From: Sophora flavescens
Lineage: Eukaryota; Streptophyta; Magnoliopsida; Fabales; Fabaceae
Assembly: GCA_030762895.1 (NCBI GenBank)
Contig: CM061067.1
Location: forward strand, 169,134,518-169,198,517
Length of the DNA: 64,000 nt
Direction: 5' to 3'
Each line of letters starts with the position of its first letter. Position 1 is the first letter of the stretch. The position numbers were made by a program, and so were the translations under genes. A model generated the notes under the pieces. The model made no database searches and had not been told where the DNA came from. It saw only the letters and a program-made list of their open reading frames with translations. Below are positions 23,136 through 35,522 of this stretch, one piece after another.

Positions 23136-24664
23136 TGGACGCGGATATTTTTCTCTTCAATTAAACACGGATTAATTACTCTTCAAAAAGACTTGGCTAT
23201 CCTTTCAGATGGAAACATTTATATTTCAAGAAGGAAGCAATCTCTACAAAGATCAAACAGAATCACATTTTGAGATCAAGAATCAATAAAGCAGATTTTG
23301 TTAAATCAGATCCAAATCTGTCTTAAATGATCCCAACGGCTATTGTAACGTCCTTCGTTACATTAGTAACCCAAATTAATTTCAATAAAAATCATTCAAA
23401 ACATTTAATTAAAAAAACACAAGTCATAAAATTTTTCTCAAATAACTAAGTAGGAAGATACCTCATATTAAATAAAATAGTAATAAAATATTCATGTAAT
23501 GAATATAAATATAAATGAAAACCACAAACCTCAATACCGGGCGTCTACTAACAAACCCAGCGATAAATAAATAAATGTGTCTTGCCACATACGGCTCCTT
23601 ATTTAAGAAAATACTAACCAAATTAGAAAGAATAACTAATATAATCCACTAAGTCTTCATGCCTCTTCAGTTTCAATGACGTCCTCCTCGTGCTCTGAAA
23701 ACAATACTTATAATAAGATATAAAATCCCAGTGATCAACAATACAGTTTTATAAAATATTTTCGAAAATAGCATTATCCTCAGCCAGCGCGGTAACCGGA
23801 AAAACTGTCCATGGCACCCGCTAATTTTCCAAATAATATATAAAAAAGAAAATACTTTTAATATCAATAATAATCTCATCTCAATACATCGCATTCCATA
23901 TACCAGATAAATTCTAGTTTAATCCAAGCGGTCCGAAGACCTCCTAATTAAATTGGCCTCTTGCCGGCATGCCATATATTCACACGTCACACGACAATGG
24001 CGTCCCATTGCCCACCCCTACTCACGATGAGTGTTTCGATGTCACCCTCCTGTCGGGGACATTTCCATTCCGATACCTCTCATGTGCACATGATGGTATT
24101 TCTCCTTTTTCGACACCCCAACCTGTGACGGTGTTACTTTCGATACTCCTTTTTAGGTAGTATTACTCATTTTCGACATCCCAACCACATGGCGATATTA
24201 CTTTCGGTACCCCCTAAAGGCGGTATTTCTCTTCGATACCCCTATCATAGGTGGTATTGCGGCAAACATCATGCAATTCATCATAAGGCACAATTTCATG
24301 TCTCATACGTGTAACAACTCATTTACCAAAAATTAAATATTTGATATTATCATGCATGTCAAATAAACTCATATGACATGGCATACACCAATAAGCACGT
24401 CATTCAACTAATACAAATACCAACCATATATTTCATGCCATCAGTAACACGAATAAATATCCAATTTAATAATTTTTATATTTTAATTCAAAACCCCTAA
24501 AAAAATTAGTTTATTAATAACATGCATCATTCAATTAAAATCTCTCAAAATCATAGGTAAATCGCTCAACACAACAAACACATGTACCATGGAAAGAGTT
24601 ATTAAAAGATACTGTTACTCACCTCTTGAAGACGTCCAAAGTGCTCAAAAAGTTATTTATGATA

Positions 24665-25323
24665 TGTACTGGCCGAAGAGTGAAACCCGGCCACCGAGCT
24701 CGAATACCCGGCCCAGTCCGGAAGTTAAAAATAATAAGTTAAAGATCACTTAATTAAGGGATGGGATATTGATATTAAATCCTGATATTATCTGAAATAA
24801 CCTTATCTGATTAAAAGAGATAATATCCCTTAAATTAAGGAATCACATCTCAAAAGAGATTTAAGAGATAAATCGGATTTCTAAAAGATATTTAAGAGAT
24901 AAATCAGATCTCTAAAAGATATTTAAGAGATAAATCAGATCTCTAAAAGATATTTAAGAGATAAATCAGGTCTCTAAGATATATGGGAATCCTATTATAA
25001 AAGGAGGAGTACCCATGATAGAAACTCACTTTTCACTGAATCCTGGTAACTCTCCCTTAAGCGTATTAGAGGAACTAGCTCGACCAAGAGACTATCAGAC
25101 AGTCCTTGCTCGCTGGTATCCATCAGATACAAGATTAGGGGATTGAGATCACCGCACCACCAAGGGTTGAACCTAGAACTACGTCTGGCTTTGATTCCCA
25201 TTGGGATACGTAGGACCGGAATATTACATTCTGTCAAGACAAAGTCTGAAACAACCCCCATTGTTCACTCTTGGTTTCACGTTCTACGGCGAGATTCCGC
25301 CAAGTCGGATCTCGGCAGGAACA
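24665..25323 (+). mobile_element. 5' LTR of A2
   Basis: Starts TGTACTGGCC and ends GGCAGGAACA, directly followed by the primer-binding site. U3 has about four 31-bp subrepeats (AGATCTCTAAAAGATATTTA...) at 24843-24980. The TATA box TATAAAAG at 24996-25003 places the transcription start at about 25030. Confidence 0.93.
24996..25003 (+). promoter_or_regulatory. TATA box of the family A LTR
   Basis: TATAAAAG directly after the U3 subrepeats. The same box is at 42589-42596 in the 3' LTR and is seen in the other family members. Confidence 0.75.
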
Positions 25324-25341
25324 TTTGGCGCCCACTGTGGG
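25324..25341 (+). other. Primer-binding site of A2
   Basis: TTTGGCGCCCACTGTGGG immediately follows the LTR end. TGGCGCC-type sites are complementary to plant tRNA 3' ends and are used by Tat/Athila-type Ty3/gypsy elements. The A3 copy has the same site at 55672-55689 on the minus strand. Confidence 0.85.
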
Positions 25342-25393
25342 GCCAGGTAAAACTTTGCCCCGACCACTCAGTCAAAGACCATCAGCCACCGAG

Positions 25394-25560
25394 CTACCAT
25401 GGACACCGTCCACGCCACCCAGTCTTCTCCTTGTCTGCACTTCCATCACCCAATCTTCAACAGAAAAACCACCCTCCCATCCATGGAGGACAAACCTCGC
25501 TTCCGCCACGCCCTTAAAGCTCTTCGGCTTCAGTGTCCACGAAGACGTTCCGGCAACGCA
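25394..25560 (+). pseudogene. Possible captured gene fragment, N-terminal part of a small plant protein
   Basis: Starting at ATG 25394, short open pieces give MDTVHATQSSPCLHFHHP and, in another frame, LKLFGFSVHEDVPAT. The second resembles the region before the finger in GIS/ZFP-type C2H2 proteins, but no zinc finger follows. The same sequence is in A3 (minus strand, about 55455-55620). It is G+C-richer than the surrounding element, as captured coding DNA would be. The family assignment is a weak guess. Confidence 0.25.
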
Positions 25561-25711
25561 GCGTCACAGTAGAGCCCCTTGTCCCATCGAGGCCGGTACC
25601 GAATGCCCAGATCCTCAGTTCTCTCCGTCGTTGCCCACGATCTGCAACCCAGATCCACGTTCCTATGCGACATTCAAATAGAAGGAAAGAGATGAAGAAG
25701 GTAGGAAGAAG

Positions 25712-25945
25712 GATGCACAGATACTCACTAATCTCTGTTCTGCTCTCTTCGCTAACGACCCCGCTTCCTTTCTCCTCATGTTTGCTCTGGTCCCCTTCGC
25801 CATGTGCATCTCCAGTATCTTCTTCCTCCGTGAGGTTCCTCCGGTGAAGTCAACCACCGCCACAACAGTGTTTTCCGACGAGGGGGATGGCGGCTCTAGA
25901 GAAGCCGCATATGAGAATGGAAGCAATGGTGCACCAGAAGCATGA
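25712..25945 (+). pseudogene. NFD4/nodulin-like MFS transporter fragment carried by A2
   Basis: A 78-codon open frame starts DAQILTNLCSALFANDP and continues with a hydrophobic segment (SFLLMFALVPFAMCISSIFF) and LREVPPV, then a Gly/Ser/Glu-rich tail and TGA. This resembles the middle of nodulin-like major facilitator proteins (NFD4 type), where a membrane helix ends in FFLREVPP before the cytoplasmic loop. There is no start codon and no other membrane segment, so it is only a fragment. It lies in sense with the element. A3 has the same frame at 55068-55301 with identical length, so it was in the family before the two copies separated. Confidence 0.6.
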
Positions 25946-26746
25946 CCACCCTCACGGACAAGATTCTGGCAATGGCATCGGCGCTACCAAGTGATAAGAC
26001 CATGCCCATGGACATTCGTAAGCTGATCATGCCCACGATCAACCAGACGTCCGACACGATTGTCGTTTCCCAGACAATTGGTTAACATGAATGAGAGCCA
26101 TGTTTTACCTTTATTCCATTTAATTAAATTCGGTACTTGGGGGTCTTGGGCATGCTATTATATTATATGGCAAAATTCCCTGCAACAGGGAAGCACGGGA
26201 GATGAGGATGTTGTCCCACCGCGTCAGCCAAGAAAGGCTTGATCTTGATTCTTGATTCTTCGGATACATCAGATTACTACTTTATCTTGATATGATATTG
26301 CCAAGAATTTCAACTTCAAGTGTTAAATAGGCTTTGAGCTTTCAAAGCTTAAGTTTGCTGTAACAATTTGTTAGAAGTTTTTGTGATAGAGAGCTCGGCC
26401 ATCACAGCTCGACTTCGGAGCTCGGCCAGCACAGCTCGGCCTCGAAGAGCTGAAGAAGACGTCTCAGAAAGCTCGGCCAGCCCAGCTCGGTCTAGGAGAG
26501 CTCGACCATATGGGCTTGAGGGAATGCCTAAATCAGAGGCCGCGAAAAGTTCAGGTGATATTGCTCTTTAAATCTAGTTTAAACCTGATATGATTTGATA
26601 TGTTTTGCTCCACGCCTTTAATGTTGTGTTATGTAGCATCATATCATTTTTTATATATTTGAGCAAACTGATGCTCGGCTGATACCACTCCCAGAGTCAC
26701 AAAATTTGCGATTACAAAGTGGTTGAGCTCCGGATCCCTTGAAAAC

Positions 26747-28125
26747 TGTTGTGACTCCGGCAAGTGTACCGGGTCGTCGCAAGTAATAAAAATAACACGG
26801 TAAGTAAATACCGAGGTCGAACTCAAGGATTGGGATACCAATTCGACTTATCCGCGGGAAGTCAGATACGTTCGGTCAAGTTACAGAAAAGTGGTTGAGG
26901 GAGAGAGATTAATATCTAAATTCAATTAACTAGTCTAAATAAATAATTAACTAAAAATCAGAAAAATTAAAATGTCCAAGGTCACAAATCCACCTACCCA
27001 ATATGTACACCCAAGTGATGATGAATTCCTCCCTAAGTTCAATTATAATGTCAACCGGGACCCCTAAATTCTCCTAAATCCACTCTCGTGCTCATTAGGA
27101 CGTATTCGACGATTGGATTAATTACTTACTAGGTCTCATAATCCTAATCTCGAATTCTGTTAATTCTTGTTCCCTATAAGGTTGCACCGATCTCCTACTC
27201 ACTCTCGTGCAATATTCGATCGATGATCCTAATTCAAGTTCTAAACGCGAATCGCTGACTAAGCCTCATCACGTTAACAAGTCAATCACGCAACACATAT
27301 GATTAACACAATCAAATCAGAATTAGAAAACGTGAATTGAATTAGAGGAGAAAGACATACATCATATAGAATCTACACTGCCATGGGTGGCTTCATCGCT
27401 CCCTCGGACGACGGGGATTAGTTCCTCATGCTCATAGACAAGCAATCGGAACTCATCCTAAGACTAAGAATTAAGAGAAGAGAAGAGGGAGACGCAGCTC
27501 CAGAATAAGGATTACAAAAGGCCTCTCAAAATTCTGATCCAAAAAGTCCCCCTTTCTCGTTTCGACCGCGCTCTATTTATAAGGAGGCCACGTGTCACGG
27601 CCGTGATGGTCATCCACGGCCTGCCCGTGACGGCTTCTGTTTTGGCGCGCACTGGAATTTAAACCTCGCGACGCGAAGGATGTCTCGCGACGCGAGTCTT
27701 CTTGTCACGGCCGTGATGTGAATCACGGCAGCCGTGATGCTCTCTGCCTTGTGTGGATTTTGGGTCACGGCCGTGATGCACATCACGGCTAGGCCGTGAT
27801 GGTCTCTCGACTTCCAAGTCTTCATTATTCGCGAGGCGAGCCTTCATTCGCGGGGCGAGACCTCCAAAACTGCTTTTTCCCATTGCTTCTTGACTTCCTT
27901 GATTCTCAGAGCTTCATTTATTTAACCTGAAACAACGAAAGCAACCACAAGCGTAATTCTATTCAAAATAACCTAAAAACTACACAAAAGACGCAAAACG
28001 AGTCAAAGTCCAACTTAGGAACAAAACAAGGCAAATTTGGGCGAAAACGAGATTGAACTCGAATAAATTGGCACATAAACCCTAGTTCATCTAGTCATAA
28101 AACTAGATAAGCCAGAGGCTTATCA
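26747..28125 (-). mobile_element. 3' LTR of element B
   Basis: A 1379-bp LTR on the minus strand. The adjacent internal sequence at 28126-28165 reads on the minus strand as a tract ending AGTTTGGGGTATT, the polypurine tract. U3 contains several CACGGCCGTGAT and TCGCGACGCGA/TCGCGAGGCGA motifs (27590-27860). Confidence 0.92.
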
Positions 28126-29620
28126 AATACCCCAAACTTAAACCTTGCTTGTCCCCAAGCAAGCTTAAAACTCAAAAACGACTCAAGACTTGGCAAGCCT
28201 AAAGGATCTAATCAATTTCGCACAAATTTCATGCAACTTTACAAAACAGTTTTCTTCTTTGATTCCCCCCTTTTATCATCAATGTAATCCCCACCTTCAC
28301 CTACTTTAAACCATTGAGAACTTCATTATTCATGCAATCATTACTCTAAGTTGAGGATCAAGGATACACACAAAGGAAGATCACCAATTTCAAACAATTG
28401 CCTTCCTCACAAGGGTATGTAAAATTTCACTCATTCGCTCAAGTTTGTCTAGGCTATCAACTTTTCCCTCAATTTCACGTATCAAGAGCACTTCCCATGA
28501 ATTTGATTTTCATCTCAAAAGTAGTTCCCACGAAAACATGTATGCAACATCAGAAGGTCTTTTAAAGGTTGTAATGGGGCCTGGCTCAGGGTAGGATAAT
28601 GAAGGATATTTAGGCTTAAGTCCCTAGGAACTAAGAGAGCATGAGCATTTTGACACTTTTTCCACTCAAGTTCCTTTTTCCATTTTTCATTTGGGCTCGG
28701 GTGACTACAACCTTTTCCTTGATATTATTTTTGTTTTGCCCCTTTTCTTTTGGCAATTTTTGTTTTCTTCTTTTCTTTTCTTTTCTTTTTGCCTTGGGTC
28801 AACCCTTATTTTCTTTTTCTCATCCCCATATGACACATACCTTGTAGCCACCCCAAACTTAGTTTCTCACAACCTTTCTCTTGCTCATTTCCATGCTCTC
28901 CTAATCCTAAGATTGGGTTAACATGGTTTTTCAGATTTTGGCTCGTAATGTAGGGTCATCAAGAAACAATAGGTCAATTGGGCTCAATTTGGCTAACTAG
29001 GGACATGCATTAGGGATGGTTCATTTCAGGCCAAGTAGTTATTCAAATAACATTGCCTAAATCATTTGATGCAACACATAAACATGCAAACCATATAGAG
29101 ATTCAAGCAAATTCGGGAAAGTGCAACTTAATGTGATTCACACATTCAAAAACAGAGTTGGAGGCTCAAATCCTCACCTGGACATTTTGCAAATTGTTTG
29201 ACCGAGATACGATTCCTAGTGTGTGCACCCCCTCACCCCAAACTTATCATAAATCAAGTAATCACAATAAAATTCTCAAAGTTTAGTTTTCAATTTTTAA
29301 GTGGGGTTAAACTTTTCTATTTTCAGAGCCTAGGGGGAATCATCAATGGTCAAATAATTAATGCAATCAATCTATGCTAAATTCAATTAACATCCAACAA
29401 GCTTGCCGACACGACATTCATACAACAACTCTTGATCTTCTCAAACTATTCAAGAGTGACAAACAAAAACAAAAACACAAACAAAACAAAACAAAAGTTA
29501 GGAAAAGAGAGGGATACCTAGCTTGGGTTGCCTCCCAAGAAGCGCTTGTTTAACGTCCCGAGCTTGACTTATTAAGAAGCATCCACCTGGATCCCATAGT
29601 CCGTGGGTACGGAGGCCAAG
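28126..29620 (-). other. Non-coding 3' region of element B
   Basis: There is no ORF of note. On the minus strand the motif CTTCTTGGGAGGCAACCC (29527-29544) is the sequence commonly seen just after the coding region of Athila-like elements, so this is an untranslated 3' region. Its direct join to a gag-like remnant shows that the whole pol region is missing. Confidence 0.6.
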
Positions 29621-29629
29621 GGACGCTCA

Positions 29630-30627
29630 TCATATCAAATCCTCCACCGGATCAAATGGTAATTGGAGTGGAGATCGTAGCAGCAATATGACCTTATTAT
29701 CTACTCCACCCAGCCAGTGCGTGAAAACTCCATTGACCTCTTCAATTATGAACTCACTTCCTCTCGGGTCAAATGGTGTTTTCACGAGGAAGTGTGCTAG
29801 ACAAGTGGGAGGGTCTAATTTACCGGTGTCCACACATGCATGCAAGCCAACATATTTATTTAACGCATCAAAATCAGGTTGCTTGGCAAGCATGGTGGAA
29901 TCCTCCGCCACTTTATCTTCATCTTGATCTCTACCCCCTTGCTCCAGTGCCTTGTCCTTTGCCAACTCTTCTTCCTTAGGTTGCTCTTCCTCAACATGTG
30001 GTTGTTCCGGGGCCATGACACTTGCCAATTCCTTTTCCTCCGGTTGTTCTTCCTCAACATGTGGTAGTTCTTCCTCAACTCCCTAAGAACTAGTTACACC
30101 CCAGTCATATCCCAACACCCCATCGCTTCTAGTTGTTATGGCTTCGCATTGGCTCTTAGGGTGGTTCTCGGCATCACCTGGGAAAGTCTCTGTGAGACGC
30201 TCATTTTGTTGTTCTACGAGCTGACCCAACTCCTCTACCGCCGCATTTGCCTTCTCAAATGATGTCTCCATAGAACTCGCTAACTTATCCATTGCCGCAT
30301 TGGCCCTCTCAAGAGCCAACTCCCAAGGTTGTGGCTGCCAATTCTGTTGAGGTTGTTGTTGCCAATTTTGTTGAGGTTGTGGCTGCCAGGCTAGACCACC
30401 GCCATCATTACTCCAAGCAAAATCCGGATGGTCTCTACTCATATCACCCCAATCTGATTCGCTCGACTCGATAATTGTTCCAGGGCACGCTTGTCATTAT
30501 GCCATGGTTCCACATAAACTTGAGGGAAGTAGAACGGACAACTCCAAGTGTCATGGTTCCCATCACAATACTCGCAACCCGGAAGCATTCCTTCGTGTAC
30601 CTCGCATACAAAACAAGGCAAGACCAA
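29630..30627 (-). pseudogene. Gag-like remnant of element B
   Basis: Minus strand, three overlapping frames. The first (30439-30627) contains a cysteine/histidine finger CEYCDGNHDTWSCPF, as in gag proteins of Athila-like elements. The next (30083-30442) is Gln/Pro/Trp-rich (QPQPQQNWQQQPQQNW) and then helical, with repeated ANAA(M/V) words. The last (29630-30028) is Glu/Lys-rich and ends with a FDPRGSEF-like part. In autonomous relatives this would link gag to protease; here frames change between the parts. It may still give a short nucleic-acid-binding product, but I see no single intact frame. Confidence 0.6.
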
Positions 30628-30758
30628 GTGGAATCAAAGAAGTAGAGAGATAGTAGAAAATAAAAAGAAAATAATAAAAATAAAAATAAAAATAAGAACA
30701 AAAATAACTTAACCAAATAATCAAACTCCCCTAGAATCAGAAAAATTGGTTGTGCCAA

Positions 30759-30776
30759 TCCCCAAGAACGGCGCCA
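30759..30776 (-). other. Primer-binding site of element B
   Basis: On the minus strand TGGCGCCGTTCTTGGGGA lies a few bases after the LTR end, a typical Athila-type site. Confidence 0.85.
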
Positions 30777-31655
30777 AAAACTTGTTGTGACTCCGGCAAG
30801 TGTACAGGGTCGTCGCAAGTAATAAAAATAACACGGTAAGTAAATACCGAGGTCGAACTCAAGGATTGGGATACCAATTCGACTTATCCGCGGGAAGTCA
30901 GATACGTTCGGTCAAGTTACAGAAAAGTGGTTGAGGGAGAGAGATTAATATCTAAATTCAATTAACTAGTCTAAATAAATAATTAACTAAAAATCAGAAA
31001 AATTAAAATGTCCAAGGTCACAAATCCACCTACCCAATATGTACACCCAAGTGATGATGAATTCCTCTCTAAGTTCAATTATAATGTCAACCGGGACCCC
31101 TAAATTCTCCTAAATCCACTATCGTGCTCATTAGGACGTATTCGACGATTGGATTAATTACTTACTAGGTCTCATAATCCTAATCTCGAATTCTGTTAAT
31201 TCTTGTTCCCTATAAGGTTGCACCGATCTCCTACTCACTCTCGTGCAATATTCGATCGATGATCCTAATTCAAGTTCTAAACGCGAATCGCTGACTAAGC
31301 CTCATCACGTTAACAAGTCAATCACGCAACACATATGATTAACACAATCAAATCAGAATTAGAAAACGTGAATTGAATTAGAGGAGAAAGACATACATCA
31401 TATAGAATCTACACTGCCATGGGTGGCTTCATCGTTCCCTCGGACGACGGGGATTAGTTCCTCATGCTCATAGACAAGCAATCGGAACTCATCCTAAGAC
31501 TAAGAATTAAGAGAAGAGAAGAGGGAGACGCAGCCCCAGAATAAGGATTACAAAAGGCCTCTCAAAATTCTGATCCAAAAAGTCCCCCTTTTCTGTTCTG
31601 ATCTGCTCTATTTATAAGGAGGCCACGTGTCACGGCCGTGATGGTCATCACGGCC

Positions 31656-32878
31656 TGATAAGCCTCTGGCTCATCTAGTTTTACAGCTAGTATGACCAGG
31701 GTTTTGTGCAAATTATATCGTATTTTCACCCAAATTAGATTAGATTGTCCTCAAACAAGGTTTTGAGTCTCTAGAGTAGTTTTAAGTTAATTTAGCAAGT
31801 TTTAAGTCAAAATAATACACTCATGCTTATTTCCTTGTTTTCAGGTTAAGTAGAAGTTGAGAAAATAAAGAACAGGGGATTCGCCCATGAAAGCCATGCT
31901 CGCCACGCGACCAAGGCTTGTTGTTCCAAGAAATTGCTAAGTCTCCGGGTCGCCTCGCAAAAGGTCTCGCCCGCGAGTCTTGCAAACATGAAAAAGTCGA
32001 GAGACGATCACGGCTTGCCCGTGTTGAAGGTCATGGCCGTGGCAGTTTTGAAGCTGAAGAGTCTCGCCACGCGAGTATCACTTCGCCTCGCGAGAATGCC
32101 AAGGGTTTTGCCGAGTTCATGAAATTCGCCTCGCGAATGGTTGTTCGCCTCGCGAGCCCTCCGAATTCTGAAATTGTATAAAAGGTTGTTACGAATATTT
32201 TGTAGAGACTTTTGCTCCTCTAACTTTCTGATATACATTTTTCCTTTGTGATTTCGTTATTGCCATGGAGCACTAAGTCCTAGGATTAACCTACTGTTTG
32301 AGGATCCTATATACTTGAGGTTATGTAATCCCTATTTTAATTGCTTTTCCCTTTTCAATACCGTACTTTGTATTTCTGTTTGCTTAATTCAGGAGTATAC
32401 TGTATTGTATTGATTTATCTCTGGTGATATCATGTTCCTATAATTAATCGCATCTGCTTAATTTGCGTGTGTACATTTCGTGTTCGCTTAGTTCACGAAG
32501 GGCTTAATCCCGTTTGCTTAATTCGGGAATAGGGACATGTATCTGTGGTAGTAGTTTCGCTTGTAAATTACTATTACAACCGGAAGGGGATAAGAACCTG
32601 CTTAGGGCTTGGGATCACATTAACCAGGGATAGTTGGGAATTCTTGACAGTAGATTAATCGTTGTTTGATAATTGATAATCCCTTTTCAACTGCCTTGTT
32701 TTTGATTGCTCTGTTTTGTTTGTTTCTTAATTGCATTCCAATCCAAACCACCCCCCAAAACTGATTTTTGTGAAAAGTAATATTCTCAGAGTCCTTAGAG
32801 ACGACATCCGAGTTGTCGCACTATACTACACTTTTGAACCCGCTCGTCCTTTTTGGCGCGTGCGCGACAGCACGACCA
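31656..32878 (+). mobile_element. 5' LTR of element C
   Basis: Starts TGATAAGCCTCTGG and ends CACGACCA. U3 holds TCGCC(T/A)CGCGA and CACGGCTTGCCCGTG motifs (31895-32150), a TATA-like TGTATAAAAGG at 32174 follows, and the R/U5 part has TTCGCTTAGTTC-like repeats (32450-32530). Confidence 0.92.
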
Positions 32879-32883
32879 AAAAT

Positions 32884-32901
32884 TGGCGCCATTGCCGGGG
32901 A
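32884..32901 (+). other. Primer-binding site of element C
   Basis: TGGCGCCATTGCCGGGGA, five bases after the LTR end; this is the classic Athila/Tat site with one difference from the common form. Confidence 0.88.
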
Positions 32902-32997
32902 CTCTGAGTTGTTATTTTTCGCAACTTGTTTTATTTTATTTTTCTTTCTTTCTTTTATTTTGTTTTGTTTTGAATTGGTCTGGCTACTAGGTCTCAT

Positions 32998-33765
32998 TGC
33001 CCTGAACTGTGTGATTTTGACCCGGAAATTGAAAGAACATTGCACACACTCCGTAGGGAATTTCGAGCTAGCACTAGTAGTGATACCAATTTTAAAACTG
33101 CTTTTGAAAACATGGGAGACCAAAGGACTTTGAGGCAGCTTGCTGCCCCTGATGTGAATTACAATGGTTTGTGCATTGCTTATCCTGGTGCTGACACCCC
33201 TTTTGAGTTAAAATCTGGGCTAATCCATTTGTTGCCTAGATTTAATGGTCTTGCGGTGAAGATCCACACAAGCACTTGAAGGAGTTCCAAGTTGTCCGCT
33301 CCACAACTTTGAGGCAGAAGGAGTATGGCGAGGATCATATCAAGTTGAAGGCTTTTCCATTCTCACTCCAGGGAGCTGCAAAAGATTGGCTTTTATACCT
33401 TGCGCCAAATTCCATTACCACATGGAATGACTTGAAGAAGCTCTTCCTGGAGAAATATTTTCCCGCCTCCGAGCCGCTGCAATTAGGAAAGAAATCCGTG
33501 GAATAAGGCAAGGAAATGAGTCGCTAGTTGAGTATTGGGAGAGGTTCAAGCAGTTGACATCTAGTTGCCCCCAAGACCAAATTTACGAACAGCTCCTCAT
33601 CCAATATTTTTATGAAGCATTGCAGCCTATGGATAGGAATATTTTGGATCTGTTGCTAGTGGGGGAGCATTGGTTGACAAGACTCCATCTGCTGCTAAGC
33701 AACTTATTGAGAACATGTCATTAAATTCCCAGCAATTCACTACAAGAAGAAATTGCTGTTGAGAC
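32998..33765 (+). pseudogene. Gag of element C, frameshifted
   Basis: Fragments follow the order of Athila-like gag: FDPEIERTLHTLRREF, then LRQLAAPDVNY, FELKSGLIHLLPRFNG, KHLKEFQVV, LKAFPFSLQGAAKDWLLYL, TTWNDLKKLFLEKYFPAS, YWERFKQLTSSCP and LLIQYFYEALQPMDR. These belong to the retrotransposon gag domain that builds the virus-like particle. The frame changes near 33255 and again near 33470, and the C-terminal part is poor. The zinc-finger part is not clear. Confidence 0.8.
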
Positions 33766-34600
33766 TAGAGGTGTACATGAGATCCGCACTTCTTCTTCCA
33801 GCCATGACCAGTGATGATAGAATTGACAGGCTCACTTCCTTGGTAGAGAAATTGGCAATGGATAGGGTGCAGCCTGCGGTATTGTGTGGCATGTGCGGTT
33901 CTCCCTGAGCACCCATATGAAGCTTGTCCTATTTTGCAAGGAGGATCAAATCTTTGAATCACCTCAAGCCTTTGCAGTCCATCAGTATAATCGGGGCAAT
34001 AACCAGAGCTGATCTGACATTAGGATCTTTCAACAAATAGGTACCATCCGCTGGAGTAATCATCCTAATCTGCGGTATGGGAACTCATCCCAACAACCGA
34101 TGGCACCTCGAGAATCCTCCGGTGACCACTTCGCACCGTCCAGGACCGTCGAGTTGATGATATGTGCAAGCAAATAACTTCACAATTGAATGCACAAATG
34201 ACTACACTTTTCAGCAGCAAATGGGGCAGTTCCAGCACGCGAGTTCCGAGCCTCACGAGCACAATTTCAGCGAGAAAACGGATGCGAGTATTCGGGCATT
34301 GCATACACAGATTGGACAGGATGGCTACAGACATAAATAATATAAAGCAAGGTCAAAGAACAACCCAGCTGCCATCACAGCCCGGTGATCAATCCTAATG
34401 CCTCCAACCCCAATGTGAGTTCTATATCTCTCGAGGTCCGGAAAGGTTGTTGAGGCCACTACCGGAAAGAATGAAGAAACTATGAAGGCTACTCCCCGAG
34501 CCCTCTTTGTTGAAGTTACTCCGAGCCTGTGGTTGAAGTTGAAACCGAGAGAGTGTATAGACCACCCATTCCATTCCCACACAGAATCCAGAAAAATTTG
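33766..34600 (+). pseudogene. Decayed gag-protease linker of element C
   Basis: Short pieces in several frames, with stops, connect gag to the protease region. An LKSGGEDKEKAILDVL(R)KV segment at about 34596-34655 begins the region just before the protease and is also found in autonomous Athila-like polyproteins. Confidence 0.5.
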
Positions 34601-35522
34601 AAGAGTGGTGGTGAAGATAAAGAGAAGGCAATTCTTGATGTGTTAAGAAAGGTGGGTGATAATATCCCTCTGTTGGATGTGATCAAGCAAGTGCCCAGAT
34701 ATGCCAAATTTCTCAAGGACCTATGCACCAACAAGAGGACGATGAAGACTAATGAGAGGGTTGACTTGGGAAGAAATGTCTCAGCGCTTATCCATCCCGA
34801 GCGAGGAAAGAGTTGTTGCTTTCACCCAGGCACTGCCACCGAAGTGCAAGGATCCAGGCACCTTCACTATCCCATGCACTATTGGGGAAAAGAAGTTTGA
34901 AAACTGCATGTTGGACTTGGGAGCATCTATCAATGTCATGCCTACCTCCATCCTTAACAAACTGGATCTTGGTCCTTTGAAGTACACAGGTATCACCATT
35001 CAGTTGGCCAACAGGACCTGTGCCCGCCCCATGGGAATGGTGGAAGATGTACTAGTGCAAGTTGATGATCTGATCTTCCCAGCTGATTTCTACATCTTGG
35101 ACATGGCAGGTGAGACACATTCCAGTAAATCACCAATCATCCTGGGCCGGCCATTCATGAAGACAGCCAAGACTAACATTGATGTGGGTGATGGGACCAT
35201 GTCTATGAAGTTTGGGGATATAGTTGCAAAGTTCAACATATTTGATGCCATGAAACATCCAGCGGAAGAGCACTCTGTATTCCACATTGAGCTGGTATCT
35301 GAGACTATTGAGGATAACCATGAGAACTTGTTTTCTAATTTTCCACTTAATTCTGGCTGTGATGATATTCTTTCTTTTCTTGATTGTACTAACGCTAACC
35401 ATTTTGTGGTTTGTGCTGAGATTGCTGCATGTTTAGCGGTGATAAGATTGTCGGTGCGGTGGATGAGAACCATGAAGAGGATGAAGCGACTTTGGAGGCC
35501 CTATCTACCTCTTTGGACTTAG
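34601..35522 (+). CDS. Aspartic protease region of element C
   Basis: A conserved upstream block (NIPLLDVIKQVPRYAKFLKD, about 34661-34720) precedes the retropepsin domain. The catalytic motif reads MLDLGASINVMP at about 34907-34942; Leu replaces the usual Ser/Thr after Asp, as is common in Athila-lineage proteases. A second loop ILGRPFMKTAKTNIDV lies at about 35140. From 34752 the frame is open for 256 codons to TAG at 35520. Frame changes between the upstream block and this frame mean it is probably not translated as one polyprotein. Where RT should follow, coding stops. Confidence 0.75.

Noticed and set aside
24995..25517. LTR frames of 88-124 codons, also at 49364-49709 and 55496-55967
   Set aside because: They lie in the transcribed part of family A LTRs and cross the LTR border; no protein family is recognisable.
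25663..25926. Minus-strand 87-codon frame in A2 (and its plus-strand equivalent at 54925-55350 in A3)
   Set aside because: It is the complement of the transporter-like frame, which has a recognisable membrane helix and FFLREVPP motif; the reverse reading resembles nothing.
30444..30818. 124-codon minus-strand frame with hydrophobic FLFLFLFLLF run
   Set aside because: It starts in the LTR of B and crosses the primer-binding site; the hydrophobic part is a translated low-complexity T-rich leader.
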